Made by a program: the position numbers and the translations under genes. A DNA stretch of 35,506 nucleotides from positions 1-35,506 of the forward strand of contig JALRJP010000009.1 of assembly GCA_023261135.1 (NCBI GenBank), written 5' to 3'. Under the pieces are notes generated by a model. The model saw only the letters and a program-made list of their open reading frames with translations, was not told where the DNA came from and did no database searches. Shown in pieces: positions 1 through 10,636 of this stretch (positions are counted from its first letter, which is position 1; every line of letters starts with the position of its first letter). The DNA comes from Burkholderiaceae bacterium (GTDB taxonomy: Bacteria; Pseudomonadota; Gammaproteobacteria; Burkholderiales; Burkholderiaceae_A).

Positions 1-1093
1 GGTCGTAGTCCTGGTAGTTACCGGCCGCGGGCGTGGGCTCCACCTCCGAGCCAAAGTTCACGGGCGCGCCCACTGCATCGTCGGTGCCAGTTCGTGCCAT
101 GGGAGCGGCCGCGGTGCTGCGGACCAGGCTGGGTCGGCGCTTGGACGCACCCAGGCCCGTGGCCACCACCGTGACCCGCATGTCATCGCCCAAGGCCTCG
201 TCGTAGACCGTGCCAAAAATAATGGTGGCGTCCTCGGCTGCAAAGGTTCGAATGGCCTCCATGGCCACCTTCGTCTCCTTGAGCTTGAGGCTGCTGCTGG
301 CCGTGATGTTCACGAGAATGCCGCGGGCACCCGAGAGGTCGACGCCCTCGAGCAGCGGGCTGCGCACAGCCTGCTCGGCGGCGATGCGGGCGCGGTCCGG
401 GCCGCTCGCGGTAGCCGTACCCATCATGGCCTTGCCCTGCTCGCCCATGACAGTTTTCACGTCTTCGAAGTCCACATTCACAAGACCTTCGACATTAATA
501 ATTTCGGCTATGCCAGCCACCGCATTGTTCAAAACATCGTCGGCAGCTGCAAAGGCCTCGAGCTGGGTGATGTCATCACCCAGCACCTCTTCAAGCTTCT
601 CGTTCAAGATAACAATTAAGCAGTCCACCTTGCCCTGCAGTTCTTCAAGGCCCTGCTCGGCCGCACGCATACGCTTGCCGCCCTCAAAGGAAAAAGGCTT
701 GGTGACCACAGCCACCGTCAAGGCACCCTTGTCCTTAGCAACCTCGGCCACCACGGGTGCGGCCCCGGTGCCGGTGCCACCGCCCATGCCTGCCGTAATA
801 AAGACCATGTGGGCACCATCAAGCGCCTCGGCAATACGCGCCTTGTCAGACTCGGCGGCCGCACGACCGGCTTCAGGCTTTGCTCCTGCGCCCAAGCCCG
901 AGCTACCAAGTTGCAGGGCCTGACCGGCCTTGGACTTAGCAAGGCTCTGCGCATCGGTATTGGCACAGATAAACTCCACACCCTGAACGCCCCTGCGAAT
1001 CATGTGAGAGACGGCATTGCCGCCGGCACCCCCGACGCCAACGACTTTAATCACCGTCCCGGCCGTTTCTGTTTCAAGCATTTCAAATGACAT
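1..1093 (-). CDS. ftsZ: Cell division protein FtsZ (C-terminus truncated by window edge)
   Basis: Minus-strand ATG at 1093 reads MSFEMLETETAGTVIKVVGVGGAGGNAVSHMIRRGVQG..., the FtsZ N-terminus; the frame stays open to the window edge. Last gene of the dcw cluster, after ftsA. Absent from the ORF track because it has no stop in the window. Confidence 0.97.
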   Translation of the reverse strand, partial: MSFEMLETETAGTVIKVVGVGGAGGNAVSHMIRRGVQGVEFICANTDAQSLAKSKAGQALQLGSSGLGAGAKPEAGRAAAESDKARIAEALDGAHMVFITAGMGGGTGTGAAPVVAEVAKDKGALTVAVVTKPFSFEGGKRMRAAEQGLEELQGKVDCLIVILNEKLEEVLGDDITQLEAFAAADDVLNNAVAGIAEIINVEGLVNVDFEDVKTVMGEQGKAMMGTATASGPDRARIAAEQAVRSPLLEGVDLSGARGILVNITASSSLKLKETKVAMEAIRTFAAEDATIIFGTVYDEALGDDMRVTVVATGLGASKRRPSLVRSTAAAPMARTGTDDAVGAPVNFGSEVEPTPAAGNYQDYD

Positions 1094-1116
1094 ACCTCTC
1101 TCCTTCGCTTCTTAAT

Positions 1117-2352
1117 TTAGAAATTCCCTACGAACCATGACTTCATGCGTTGCCAGGTGTCACGGAAACCACCCGTCTGCCTCGACACCACGCCACCACG
1201 TAACCACTGCCGACGCGCCTCCTCAAGCAACCCCAGGGCAGTGGCATAACGGGGGCTGCAGACCAGGTCCGCAAGGCTGCCCGAGTAAAACGGGCGTGCC
1301 ACACGGACTTGTTTTAGAAAGACATCCTCACCCAGCTCAACCATCCCAGGAATCTGGGCGGTTCCACCGGTCAGTACGATGCCCGATGACAAGAGTTCCT
1401 CGTAGCCGCTTTCACGAATCACCTGGGCAACGAGCGAAAAAAGTTCCTCAACACGAGGCTCCACCACAGCGGCAAGCGACTGGTGCGAGAGAAGTCGTGG
1501 AGCACGGTCTCCAAGCCCCGGCACCTCAAAATTGGCCGATGCATCTGCAAGGGCCTGCTTAGCTACGGCATAGCGCTGCTTAATTTCCTCGGCCTCATGG
1601 GTAGGCGTGCGCAAGGCCATGGCAATGTCATTGGTGATTTGATCGCCCGCAATGGGAATGACGGCGGTGTGGCGGATGGCGCCACCCGAGAAGATGGCAA
1701 TGTCGGTGGTGCCGCCACCCATATCAACCAAGGCAACGCCCAGCTCCTTTTCGTCATCCGTAAGAACGGCATGACTTGAGGCTAAGGGCTGCAGCATAAG
1801 TTCGCTAACCTCGAGGCCACAGCGTCGAATGCATTTCACAATGTTCTGGGCCGCGGCGACTGCACCGGTGACAATATGAACCCGAACTTCAAGCCTCACG
1901 CCGCTCATGCCCAGAGGCTGGCGAACATCTTCCTGGCCATCAATCACAAAGTCTTGAGGCAGCACATGCAGGATCTGCTGGTCCGCAGGAATACTAACTG
2001 CGGTTGCAGTTTCAATTACGCGGTCCACATCGGCCTGGGTAACCTCTTTTTCTTTAATGGCGACCATGCCACTTGAGTTGAAGCTACGAATATGACTGCC
2101 TGCAATGCCCGTCCAGACCGCATCAATTTTGCAGTCCGCCATAAGCTCAGCCTCTTCAAGGGCTTTCTGTATGGAAGCCACGGTGGCGTCGATGTTAACC
2201 ACCACACCTTTTTTGAGCCCTTCGCTTTCGCACTGACCCAGGCCAACCACCTGGATGCGGTCGTCGGGCTCAATCTGTGCAACAACGACCGCAATTTTCG
2301 AGGTGCCAATATCAAGGGCAACCAGCAGATTTTTCTGGGGGTCACGGGGCAT
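1117..2352 (-). CDS. ftsA: Cell division protein FtsA
   Basis: ORF contains NLLVALDIGTSKIAVVVAQ, GVALVDMGGGTTDIAIFSGG and GIVLTGGTAQIPGM (actin-like ATPase motifs). ATG at 2352; a TTG at 2358 is an alternative start. Confidence 0.97.
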   Translation of the reverse strand: MPRDPQKNLLVALDIGTSKIAVVVAQIEPDDRIQVVGLGQCESEGLKKGVVVNIDATVASIQKALEEAELMADCKIDAVWTGIAGSHIRSFNSSGMVAIKEKEVTQADVDRVIETATAVSIPADQQILHVLPQDFVIDGQEDVRQPLGMSGVRLEVRVHIVTGAVAAAQNIVKCIRRCGLEVSELMLQPLASSHAVLTDDEKELGVALVDMGGGTTDIAIFSGGAIRHTAVIPIAGDQITNDIAMALRTPTHEAEEIKQRYAVAKQALADASANFEVPGLGDRAPRLLSHQSLAAVVEPRVEELFSLVAQVIRESGYEELLSSGIVLTGGTAQIPGMVELGEDVFLKQVRVARPFYSGSLADLVCSPRYATALGLLEEARRQWLRGGVVSRQTGGFRDTWQRMKSWFVGNF

Positions 2353-3178
2353 GGCCAACGGGTCCTTCTAAATAAGATAAAGAGGCAAAGGGAAGGCAGC
2401 TCTGAGGCTTAAGCTTTGAGCGCGAAGAGGTATAAGCAGGCAGTGCACTTGCAGAGACCGCCCGGAATGCAAAGCCGTTGGCGTAACGCAGGTCGGCAAG
2501 CGCAACCTTCTGAAGGCCCGACTTGCGCTCAAGCGAGGCCTCGAGGCTCTCAAGCCGCATAAGCAGGCCTTGCAATCGATCGACCGGACTGCTCGGAAGC
2601 TGGTCACGGCCGAGTTCCACCAAGAGTACGCTGTCAAGTACAGCCTTCCACGAGAGCTGCTCGGTGAGCTCAAGCCGGCTAAGAACACGCTTGTAGGCAT
2701 CCAGCTCATCCTGAATGGCAATGGCCCGCTCCATAACACGTTGCTGGCTGCCCACCGGCCCCACAAGCCGAGGCATCTGACAGCCCAGGCGTTGCTGAAC
2801 CAGTCCAAGATCGGCTTCTGCAGAGAAGAGTTCCCCATAGCTATTAATAAGCTGGTCATCGGCCCAGATAGCAATAGGCTCATGCTCCTCCACCCAGACC
2901 AAGAGTCGGTTGGGCCAGACACGTCGCATGGAGACCTCGCGCACCCAGGTATGCTCCTTAAGCACGGCCCGAAGGTCGTGCAGTGGCGTCGTGAGTGCCG
3001 TTCCCTTTCCGGCTTGCTCAATGGCCTGTCGAATATCGGACTTCGTCAGATTGGCAATAGGCGCCCCAAGAGAGACCACCTGCACGGACTTTAAGGCGAA
3101 GGCCGGCTGACGGGCCACCCAAAGCGCAACAGACGCCAGCACTGAATGAGACCGTTGGTTTAACGGGCGAGGATGCAT
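2342..3178 (-). CDS. ftsQ: Cell division protein FtsQ
   Basis: Short N-terminal hydrophobic segment, then [27 protein letters not shown] (POTRA start) and VREVSMRRVWPNRLLVWVEEHEPIAIW; position between ddl and ftsA. Confidence 0.92.
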   Translation of the reverse strand: MHPRPLNQRSHSVLASVALWVARQPAFALKSVQVVSLGAPIANLTKSDIRQAIEQAGKGTALTTPLHDLRAVLKEHTWVREVSMRRVWPNRLLVWVEEHEPIAIWADDQLINSYGELFSAEADLGLVQQRLGCQMPRLVGPVGSQQRVMERAIAIQDELDAYKRVLSRLELTEQLSWKAVLDSVLLVELGRDQLPSSPVDRLQGLLMRLESLEASLERKSGLQKVALADLRYANGFAFRAVSASALPAYTSSRSKLKPQSCLPFASLSYLEGPVGHAP

Positions 3179-4148
3179 GGGGAATCCCGAGATTGCTTAA
3201 GTTATTTTGCACGGTTTCTAGAAGCTTAAGGGTATCGTCGAGCGATGTTTTGGGCAGCACCAGCTCTTCATAGCCAAGACCCGACTCAGCAGCTGCCATA
3301 GGCACCAGCGAATGATCGGTCATTCCTGGGCTGGTGTTGAGTTCAAGCAGCTGAGGGCCTGCCTCAGGCATCTGATCGTCCCAAAGGATATCGACCCTTG
3401 CCCAGCCCTCGCAACCAAGAACCTCAAAGGCCTGGCAACTTAACACCTTCATGCGCTCGGCCATTGGAGCAGGTAACGCTGCCGGGCATTCGTAACGGGT
3501 CTCGTTACCAAAGTACTTGTTCTGATAATCGTAGTTACCTTTGGGCGCGACGATTTCAATGACCTCAAGAGCCTTGACCTGACCACCGGGTTTTTGAAGA
3601 AGTGCCACCGTGAACTCACGACCAGTCACAAAGGCTTCAATCACGACACTGTCGTCGAAATGACTAGCCTCAGCAATGGCCTGCTCGAGCTGCCACTCCG
3701 CCGTGATTTTCGTAAAGCCCAACGAGGAACCTTCGCGCGCTGGCTTCACGGCAAGTGGCAGGCCCAAAGCCTTCACCAGCTCAGAGGCCGAGGCATGGTC
3801 AGCCTGGGCAAAGGCGGGAGTCGGAATACCATGGGTCATCCAGATGCGCTTGGTCATGAGCTTGTCCATCGCAAGCGCAGAGGCCATGACACCCGAGCCC
3901 GTGTAGGGAATGCCCAGAAGTTCCAGCGCGCCTTGCACGCAGCCATCTTCACCAAAGCGGCCGTGCAGAGTAATGAAGGCCGCTGTTACCCCTTCGTTTG
4001 ATAAGTCATGCAGAGGTCGCTCGGCCGGGTCAAAGGCAAAGGCGTCGACCCCCTTGGACTGCAAGGCACGAAGCACGCCTGCGCCCGAGCGCAAGGAGAT
4101 ATCGCGCTCTGCGGAATGGCCTCCCATAAGCACGGCGACGCGACTCAT
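3018..4148 (-). CDS. ddl: D-alanine--D-alanine ligase with long C-terminal extension overlapping ftsQ
   Basis: [22 protein letters not shown]..., [36 protein letters not shown] at 4148 overlaps the murC stop (ATGA). The frame stays open to TGA at 3018, well past the usual Ddl end. Confidence 0.94.
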   Translation of the reverse strand: MSRVAVLMGGHSAERDISLRSGAGVLRALQSKGVDAFAFDPAERPLHDLSNEGVTAAFITLHGRFGEDGCVQGALELLGIPYTGSGVMASALAMDKLMTKRIWMTHGIPTPAFAQADHASASELVKALGLPLAVKPAREGSSLGFTKITAEWQLEQAIAEASHFDDSVVIEAFVTGREFTVALLQKPGGQVKALEVIEIVAPKGNYDYQNKYFGNETRYECPAALPAPMAERMKVLSCQAFEVLGCEGWARVDILWDDQMPEAGPQLLELNTSPGMTDHSLVPMAAAESGLGYEELVLPKTSLDDTLKLLETVQNNLSNLGIPHASSPVKPTVSFSAGVCCALGGPSAGLRLKVRAGGLSWGAYCQSDEVRYSTGH

Positions 4149-5554
4149 GCATTCACCTTTAGCGACGAAGCGCTGAGTCGCTCGGCAAGCTGAGGCGACA
4201 AGCCCCCAATTGAGCCCGCTCCCATGCAAAGCACCACGTCCCCCTTCTGAACGAGGTCGTCAAGCAGGTCGGGTAGCTCTTGAAGTTCTGCGGCAAAGAC
4301 CGGCTCAATACGACCAAGCTGGCGAATCGCTCGCACCAAGGCCCGACCATCGGCCTGGGCAAGGGGTGTCTCTCCTGCCGCATAGACTTCCGTAAGAATG
4401 AGGCCATCAGGCTCACCAAGAACTTTCACAAAGTCATCAAAAAGATCGCGGGTACGACTGAACCGATGGGGCTGGAAGACGAGGAGAACGCGTCGTCCGG
4501 GATAAGCGCCACGAACGGCCTGCAGGGTGGCACGAATCTCTGCCGGGTGATGGCCATAGTCATCAATAAGTTCGGCCTGACCATGGGCAAAGCTGACGCT
4601 ACCCCAGGACTGAAGCCGCCGGCCCACACCACGAAACTGGCTTAAAGCCGCCTGCATTGCTGCAACCGGAAGGCCAAGCTCAAGGCCAATGCCAATGGCC
4701 GCAAGCGCATTGCGGACATTGTGCTCGCCCGGCAGGTTGAGCTGCACCGGCCAGGCAGGATCCTGGCCCCTTTGCACCCTAAAGGTCATACAGGTGCCGA
4801 TAGGCTGAACATCGGTTGCACGTAGGTCGGCCGACTCCGACATGCCGTAGGTAAGGACCGGTCGGGAGAGAAAAGGAATGATCTCGCGCACCTGCGGATC
4901 ATCAAGACAGACAATAGCGGTGCCATAAAAAGGCAGGCGCTGAACAAAAGTGACAAAGGCCTGCTTGAGCTTGGCCATGTCATGGTCATAAGTCTCCATG
5001 TGGTCTGCGTCGATGTTCGTGATCACCGCCATCATGGGCATAAGGTTTAAAAAGGATCCGTCGGACTCATCGGCCTCGGCCACAAAGGTGTCGCCAAGGC
5101 CAAGTCGGGCATTTGCACCGGCGCTGTTGAGTCGACCACCAATAACAAATGTTGGGTCTTGCCCGGCTTCGGCAAGCAAGGAGGCGACAAGACTGGTTGT
5201 GGTTGTCTTGCCATGGGTACCCGCAATGGCAATGCCCTGTTTCATGCGCATGAGTTCGCCGAGCATGAGTGCTCGCGGCACAACTGGAGTCTTCAATGCA
5301 CGTGCCGCCCGCAGCTCGGGGTTGTCAGACTTCACCGCGCTCGAAATAACAACCACATCCGCACCCTGAATATTCTCAGCCTGATGACCTTGAAAGATTC
5401 GGGCGCCTAGGCCCTCAAGCCTGCGGGTGGTGCTTGAGGCAGTTAGGTCGGAGCCCTGAACCTTGTAACCTTGGTTAAGCAGGACCTCGGCAATGCCCGA
5501 CATACCCGAGCCGCCAATGCCCACAAAGTGCAGGGTCTGGATCTTATGCTTCAC
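4145..5554 (-). CDS. murC: UDP-N-acetylmuramate--L-alanine ligase MurC
   Basis: [67 protein letters not shown] start overlaps the murG stop. Confidence 0.97.
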   Translation of the reverse strand: MKHKIQTLHFVGIGGSGMSGIAEVLLNQGYKVQGSDLTASSTTRRLEGLGARIFQGHQAENIQGADVVVISSAVKSDNPELRAARALKTPVVPRALMLGELMRMKQGIAIAGTHGKTTTTSLVASLLAEAGQDPTFVIGGRLNSAGANARLGLGDTFVAEADESDGSFLNLMPMMAVITNIDADHMETYDHDMAKLKQAFVTFVQRLPFYGTAIVCLDDPQVREIIPFLSRPVLTYGMSESADLRATDVQPIGTCMTFRVQRGQDPAWPVQLNLPGEHNVRNALAAIGIGLELGLPVAAMQAALSQFRGVGRRLQSWGSVSFAHGQAELIDDYGHHPAEIRATLQAVRGAYPGRRVLLVFQPHRFSRTRDLFDDFVKVLGEPDGLILTEVYAAGETPLAQADGRALVRAIRQLGRIEPVFAAELQELPDLLDDLVQKGDVVLCMGAGSIGGLSPQLAERLSASSLKVNA

Positions 5555-6687
5555 AGGGCCTGCCTGTTCTGATTGCCAAGCGCAGCAATCACGGTCATGT
5601 AATTCTCAAGTGAACTGGGTCCTGCGGCCAGGGACCGGGCAGCTTCTGCCATAGCCTTCAGGCCTTCGGGTCTAAGCTGGGCGAGGCAATGGGTCAGGCT
5701 GGCGAGAAACTCTGGTGACTGCCGAACAATAAGAGCGGCCTTGGCTGTCACCATAGCCTGGGCGTTGGCGGTCTGATGATCATCAATCGCATTGGGAAGT
5801 GGGACAAACACCGCAGGAATTCCAAGGGCTGCCAGCTCGGAAACGGTTGAGGCACCAGCACGGGCAATCACAAGATCGGCCCAGGCGTAGGCCTGCGCCA
5901 TATCGTCAATAAAGGCCTCCACCTGCGCCTGCTTGGGGCCCATGCCCAGTGCCTGGTATTTGGCCTGAACCTGTGACACGTCATTGGGGCCTGTCTGGTG
6001 TCGCACCGCAATGCCATGAGGCCAATACGGCAGACTTGCTGCGAAGGCGTCGGGTAAGGCCTGATTCAAAGCATGCGCGCCTAGACTTCCGCCAATCACC
6101 AAGACGCGAAGCGGTGCCTCATGGCCAAAGTCGGGCCTGCGCGCGCCAGCCTGCGCAAGAAGTTCAGGCCGCACCGGATTGCCCACGCAGACCGCCGAAA
6201 CAGGACTCAGCTGGGTTGAAGGAAAGCTGGTGAGTACGCGCGCTGCAAGCCGAGCAAGCCAGCGATTCGCTGTGCCCATAACAGCATTTTGTTCATGAAC
6301 AACAAAAGAAATGCGCTGCAGCCAGGCTGCAATACCAACCGGAAATGAGACATAGCCACCAAAGACAAGAACAAGATTCGGTCGAAAGGATCGCAACAGC
6401 TGAAGGCATTCGAGCAGAGCCGATGCGAGCCTTAGTGGCAGGCTTAAAACCGCAGCAAGCCCACGGCCACGAAGACCTTGAAACCGCAGTTCCGTGAGTG
6501 TCATTGCACTTGCATCTCGAACCACGCGCGCTTCAAGGCCACGGTTACTTCCCACCCAATGCAGCTGGGCACCGGACTGCACGAGGGCCTTGGCGACGGC
6601 AAGGGCAGGGAAAATATGGCCGCCTGTACCCCCCGCCGCAATCAGCACGCGGCGTCCTTGCCAGTCGTTCTGAGGCAAGGTTGTCAT
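5551..6687 (-). CDS. murG: UDP-N-acetylglucosamine--N-acetylmuramyl-(pentapeptide) pyrophosphoryl-undecaprenol N-acetylglucosamine transferase MurG
   Basis: [79 protein letters not shown]. Confidence 0.97.
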   Translation of the reverse strand: MTTLPQNDWQGRRVLIAAGGTGGHIFPALAVAKALVQSGAQLHWVGSNRGLEARVVRDASAMTLTELRFQGLRGRGLAAVLSLPLRLASALLECLQLLRSFRPNLVLVFGGYVSFPVGIAAWLQRISFVVHEQNAVMGTANRWLARLAARVLTSFPSTQLSPVSAVCVGNPVRPELLAQAGARRPDFGHEAPLRVLVIGGSLGAHALNQALPDAFAASLPYWPHGIAVRHQTGPNDVSQVQAKYQALGMGPKQAQVEAFIDDMAQAYAWADLVIARAGASTVSELAALGIPAVFVPLPNAIDDHQTANAQAMVTAKAALIVRQSPEFLASLTHCLAQLRPEGLKAMAEAARSLAAGPSSLENYMTVIAALGNQNRQAL

Positions 6688-7913
6688 GATGCCGTCCCTT
6701 CCCGTATGGCTCTAGCCGCTGCAGCGGCGGGCCCCAAGGGGGCAAGGCGGCGGCCCCTTGCCATGACGCGGTTCTCCGCATCAATGCGCGCCACAACACC
6801 TAAGGCAAAGCAGACAACCAGCATGGAGCTACCCCCATAGCTAATTAAAGGCAAGGTCAGCCCCTTGGTTGGCAAAAGCCCGGTGTTTACACCCGAGTGA
6901 ATAAACGTCTGCACACCAATCCAGACGCCAATACCCTGGGCAACGAGTCCGGCAAAAAGACGCTCCTGCGACATAGCTAGCCGACCCACCTGAATGCAAT
7001 AACGAATTAAGTAGGCAAAGCCAAGCAGTAAGGCGGTGACGCCAACAAACCCAAGCTCCTCACCAATGACGGCGAAGATAAAATCGGTATGAGGCAAAGG
7101 CAGGTAGCCGAGCTTGGCCACACCCGTGCCAAGACCAGAACCGAAAAGGCCACCATGACCAAATGCAATCAGTGCTCCGCAGAGCTGATAGCCCGCCTTC
7201 TGGGCATGACCCGGGTCGCAGGGAGTCAGGTAAGACATGATGCGCGCGACCCGAAAGGGCGTGAAATAAATAGCGAGTGCGAAAAAAATAATTAACAGAA
7301 TGACCAAAGGAATGACCACGCGCAGGCTCATACCACCAAGCAACAAAACGGCGGCCACGGTTACGGTAATAACAACTGTTGTGCCAAGGTCGGGCTGCGC
7401 CATAAGCAGGCTTGTGACAATCACCATCAAAAGACCAATGGGCGCTAGGCCCTTCACAAGCTCCTCACGCATCCGCTCGTGTCGGCGCACCGCGTAGGCG
7501 GCAGCGAAGATGATCGCCAGCAGTTTCATAAGCTCGGAGGGCTGAAAGGTCAAGGGCCCCACGGGAATAGAGCGTACCGCTCCATCACGCTCAAAAGCGC
7601 CTCCACCAATAAATTTCAATGCGAGCACCACGAGGAGAAGGGCAATACCAAAGGCGAAAAGCAAGCCTGAATAACGATGCAGGTCATCGGAGGAAATACG
7701 AAAGGCCAAGGCAAAGGCAAGAAGACCAAGGGCTACATGTAAGGGGTGCCCCTTGAGTTGAGACCAGACGATGGTTTCTGCGTTGCTGCTTGGTAAGGGA
7801 AGGTTGGCCGAATAGACCATAACCAGCCCGCTCATCAACATGGCAAGCACCACGCCCATGTAGCGGCGATCAAGGGTCAATGGCATCTGATTGGAGCCCG
7901 CTGCACCTAGCAT
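6684..7913 (-). CDS. ftsW: Peptidoglycan glycosyltransferase FtsW (SEDS family)
   Basis: Multi-TM protein with GPLTFQPSELMKL, AQPDLGTTVVI, LPLPHTDFIFAVIGEELGFVG and GLTLPLISYGGSSML. Confidence 0.96.
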   Translation of the reverse strand: MLGAAGSNQMPLTLDRRYMGVVLAMLMSGLVMVYSANLPLPSSNAETIVWSQLKGHPLHVALGLLAFALAFRISSDDLHRYSGLLFAFGIALLLVVLALKFIGGGAFERDGAVRSIPVGPLTFQPSELMKLLAIIFAAAYAVRRHERMREELVKGLAPIGLLMVIVTSLLMAQPDLGTTVVITVTVAAVLLLGGMSLRVVIPLVILLIIFFALAIYFTPFRVARIMSYLTPCDPGHAQKAGYQLCGALIAFGHGGLFGSGLGTGVAKLGYLPLPHTDFIFAVIGEELGFVGVTALLLGFAYLIRYCIQVGRLAMSQERLFAGLVAQGIGVWIGVQTFIHSGVNTGLLPTKGLTLPLISYGGSSMLVVCFALGVVARIDAENRVMARGRRLAPLGPAAAAARAIREGTAS

Positions 7914-9463
7914 GGCTGGCCCTCCTGCTCCGCAAGTCGGGTTACGGCCTGGCTAAACTTATGGCCTCGATCCACGTAGCCTTCGAACATGTCAAAGCTC
8001 GCGCAGGCGGGCGAAAGAAGCACCATAACCTGCGCACCCGTTTGTAAAGAGTGATCTCTTGCCCACTGCCATGCATGGATCACGGCGTCATCGAGCGACC
8101 CGGCGGACTGCGCTTGAAGTCCAGCCTGTTGACAGGCCTCACCAATTTCAGGGCCCGCCTGGCCAATCGTGACCACATGGGCACGACGCTCCGATAAAAG
8201 CCGGACAAGGCCCGAGAAGTCCTGTGATTTGCCAAGCCCACCTAGAATAATGGCGATCGGCCCCTCGGTTCCGCGTAGAGCGGCCATGGTTGCGCCGGTA
8301 TTGGTGCCCTTGCTGTCATTAATGAAAGTGACTGAATCTATTACCGCCACCGGCTGCATTCGGTGGGGCTCGCCTTCGTAGTGGGTCAGTGCATGCAACA
8401 TCGAGGCAAGGTCAGGGCTTACTTGCATGGCAAGACCCAGGGCGGCCATGGCGTTAAGGCTGTTGTGCCCGCCTGTAATTCGCAAGGCCTCAAGGGGTAC
8501 GAGACGTTGCGGTTTAAGCTCAGGATCTTCTGGCCAGTGGGCGATCCAGTCGATGCCTTGATGCAACAGGCCAAAGCCAGGCCGATGACTTGAGGCCGGA
8601 CCAATACCAAAGCTCACGAAAGGGAGAGGCCGGGATTTTGTCTTCGGCCTTAAAGCCTCAATGGCTGCGAGAAGCTCGTCCTCCCCTCTATTAACCACCA
8701 TGGCGCAGGCGGTGGGCTGACCAATTCCAAAGACCCGAAGCTTTGCGGCCATGTAGTCCTGCATATTAGGATGCCAGTCAAGGTGATCCTGGCTAAGGTT
8801 TAGAACGGTCGCAACGGTGGGGGCAAACCGATGGGCAAGTGCCAGCTGAAAACTTGAAAGCTCTAATACCCAGACCTGGGGCCAACGCCCTAAAGCCTCG
8901 CGCTCGAGCAGTCCCCTTAGGAGAGAAGGGCCCTGGTTGCCCGCCTCTTGAACATCCATACCGGCTGCTCGCAGCAAATGCGCGGTCAGCCTTGCTGTGG
9001 TGGTCTTGCCATTGGTTCCCGTAATTGCAACAACCGGCGGGCGATCGAGGGCAAGGCTCTTTCCCTCGTCCTTGGCGTTGTCCATGCGACCGAGGTGACT
9101 TAGGGCCCAGTCGAAAAGATCAAGTTCGCCCACCACGGAAATCCCGTTTTTTTTAGCATGGTCTAGGAGCGCAAGCAGGGGGCTATGGCATTCGGCTTTC
9201 GGGCTCAAACCCGGCGAGAGGGCGAGCATCTGTCGATCGGCAAGTAGGCCAGCATCGAACGGGGTGGGTGTCTGCCACTGCACCACCAAGCCTTTGGGCG
9301 TTGTCTGTTCGGCGCGGCTATCGACCAGTAGAACATCGGCGCCCCGGCGCTGCAGCCAGTCGGCCATGGCACAGCCCGATTCGCCCGCGCCGACAACAAG
9401 AACACGAAGCCCCTGCCATCCGCTGTCTGGACAAGGCCACTGAATGTTAGGCATCTCTTGCAT
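7907..9463 (-). CDS. murD: UDP-N-acetylmuramoyl-L-alanine--D-glutamate ligase MurD
   Basis: [83 protein letters not shown]. Confidence 0.96.
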   Translation of the reverse strand: MQEMPNIQWPCPDSGWQGLRVLVVGAGESGCAMADWLQRRGADVLLVDSRAEQTTPKGLVVQWQTPTPFDAGLLADRQMLALSPGLSPKAECHSPLLALLDHAKKNGISVVGELDLFDWALSHLGRMDNAKDEGKSLALDRPPVVAITGTNGKTTTARLTAHLLRAAGMDVQEAGNQGPSLLRGLLEREALGRWPQVWVLELSSFQLALAHRFAPTVATVLNLSQDHLDWHPNMQDYMAAKLRVFGIGQPTACAMVVNRGEDELLAAIEALRPKTKSRPLPFVSFGIGPASSHRPGFGLLHQGIDWIAHWPEDPELKPQRLVPLEALRITGGHNSLNAMAALGLAMQVSPDLASMLHALTHYEGEPHRMQPVAVIDSVTFINDSKGTNTGATMAALRGTEGPIAIILGGLGKSQDFSGLVRLLSERRAHVVTIGQAGPEIGEACQQAGLQAQSAGSLDDAVIHAWQWARDHSLQTGAQVMVLLSPACASFDMFEGYVDRGHKFSQAVTRLAEQEGQPC

Positions 9464-9466
9464 GGG

Positions 9467-10636
9467 TTATCGAATCTTCAAGGTGGCCAGTCCAGCAAGA
9501 ACCAGCATCATGGTAATGATCCAAAAGCGCACGACAACCTGCGTCTCCTTCCAGCCCTTTTGCTCGTAATGATGGTGGAGGGGCGCCATAAGAAAAATGC
9601 GTCGACCTTCTCCGTAGCGGAATCGGGTGTACTTAAAGTAGACGACCTGCAACATGACCGAGAGAGTCTCAACAACAAAGACACCTCCCATGATGAAAAG
9701 AACGATCTCTTGGCGAACCACAATGGCCACAACACCCAAGGCACCGCCCAAGGCAAGCGCACCGACATCACCCATAAAGACCTGGGCGGGGTAGGCGTTA
9801 AACCATAAAAAGGCCAGGCCAGCGCCAACAATCGCCGCACAAAAAACTGTGAGCTCTCCCGCCCCGGGAATAAACGGCAGCAAGAGATATTTCGAAAAGA
9901 CCGCATTACCCGCCACGTAAGCGAAGACACCCAAGGCGCCTGCAATGAGCACCGTGGGCATGATGGCAAGGCCGTCCAGTCCATCGGTTAGGTTGACAGC
10001 ATTGCTCGAGCCCACAATCACAAGATAGGAAAGAATGACGAATCCCCAGAGACCGAGCGGATAGGCAACACTTTTGAGAAAGGGAACAATCAGGTCCGCC
10101 TGCGATGGCAAGGTAAAGAAAAAGCCGTTGGACCACCAGTGTTCAAAGAGCGCCCAAGCCTCGGTGCCGGTGGGTGCTGAAACGGCGAAGGCAAGGTAAA
10201 AGGCGGAGCCCAGACCAATGAGTGACTGCCAGAAGAATTTCGCCCGCGCCGACAGGCCCTTGGGGTTTCGGTGCACCACCTTTTTGTAGTCATCCACCCA
10301 GCCCACGGCACCAAGACCCAGTGTCACGATGAGCGCTGCCCAGACAAACCGATTGGATAGGTCTGCCCATAAGAGGGTGGTCACCCCAATCGAGAGAAGA
10401 ATAAGCGCGCCCCCCATGGTGGGAGTGCCCGTCTTAACAAGATGGGTCTGAGGGCCATCATTGCGAACCGACTGACCAATTTTTAGACGGGTAAGGCCAC
10501 GAATGACGCGTGGTCCTAGAAACAGGCCTAGGAAGAGTGCCGTAAGGCTTGCGAGCACGGCACGAAGCGTGATGTAACCGAAGACCCCCAGACCCCGAAC
10601 AAGTTCATCAAGCGACTGAAAGATTAGGAGGAGCAT
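9467..10636 (-). CDS. mraY: Phospho-N-acetylmuramoyl-pentapeptide-transferase MraY
   Basis: [94 protein letters not shown]. Confidence 0.97.
   Translation of the reverse strand: MLLLIFQSLDELVRGLGVFGYITLRAVLASLTALFLGLFLGPRVIRGLTRLKIGQSVRNDGPQTHLVKTGTPTMGGALILLSIGVTTLLWADLSNRFVWAALIVTLGLGAVGWVDDYKKVVHRNPKGLSARAKFFWQSLIGLGSAFYLAFAVSAPTGTEAWALFEHWWSNGFFFTLPSQADLIVPFLKSVAYPLGLWGFVILSYLVIVGSSNAVNLTDGLDGLAIMPTVLIAGALGVFAYVAGNAVFSKYLLLPFIPGAGELTVFCAAIVGAGLAFLWFNAYPAQVFMGDVGALALGGALGVVAIVVRQEIVLFIMGGVFVVETLSVMLQVVYFKYTRFRYGEGRRIFLMAPLHHHYEQKGWKETQVVVRFWIITMMLVLAGLATLKIR

Noticed and set aside
210-923. 237-aa plus-strand ORF
   Set aside because: Antisense to ftsZ; low-complexity Ala/Ser/Pro composition typical of a codon shadow of a GC-rich gene.
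2368-3021. 217-aa minus-strand ORF overlapping ftsQ in another frame
   Set aside because: Arg/Ser/Leu-rich shadow frame with no recognisable domain; ftsQ explains the region.
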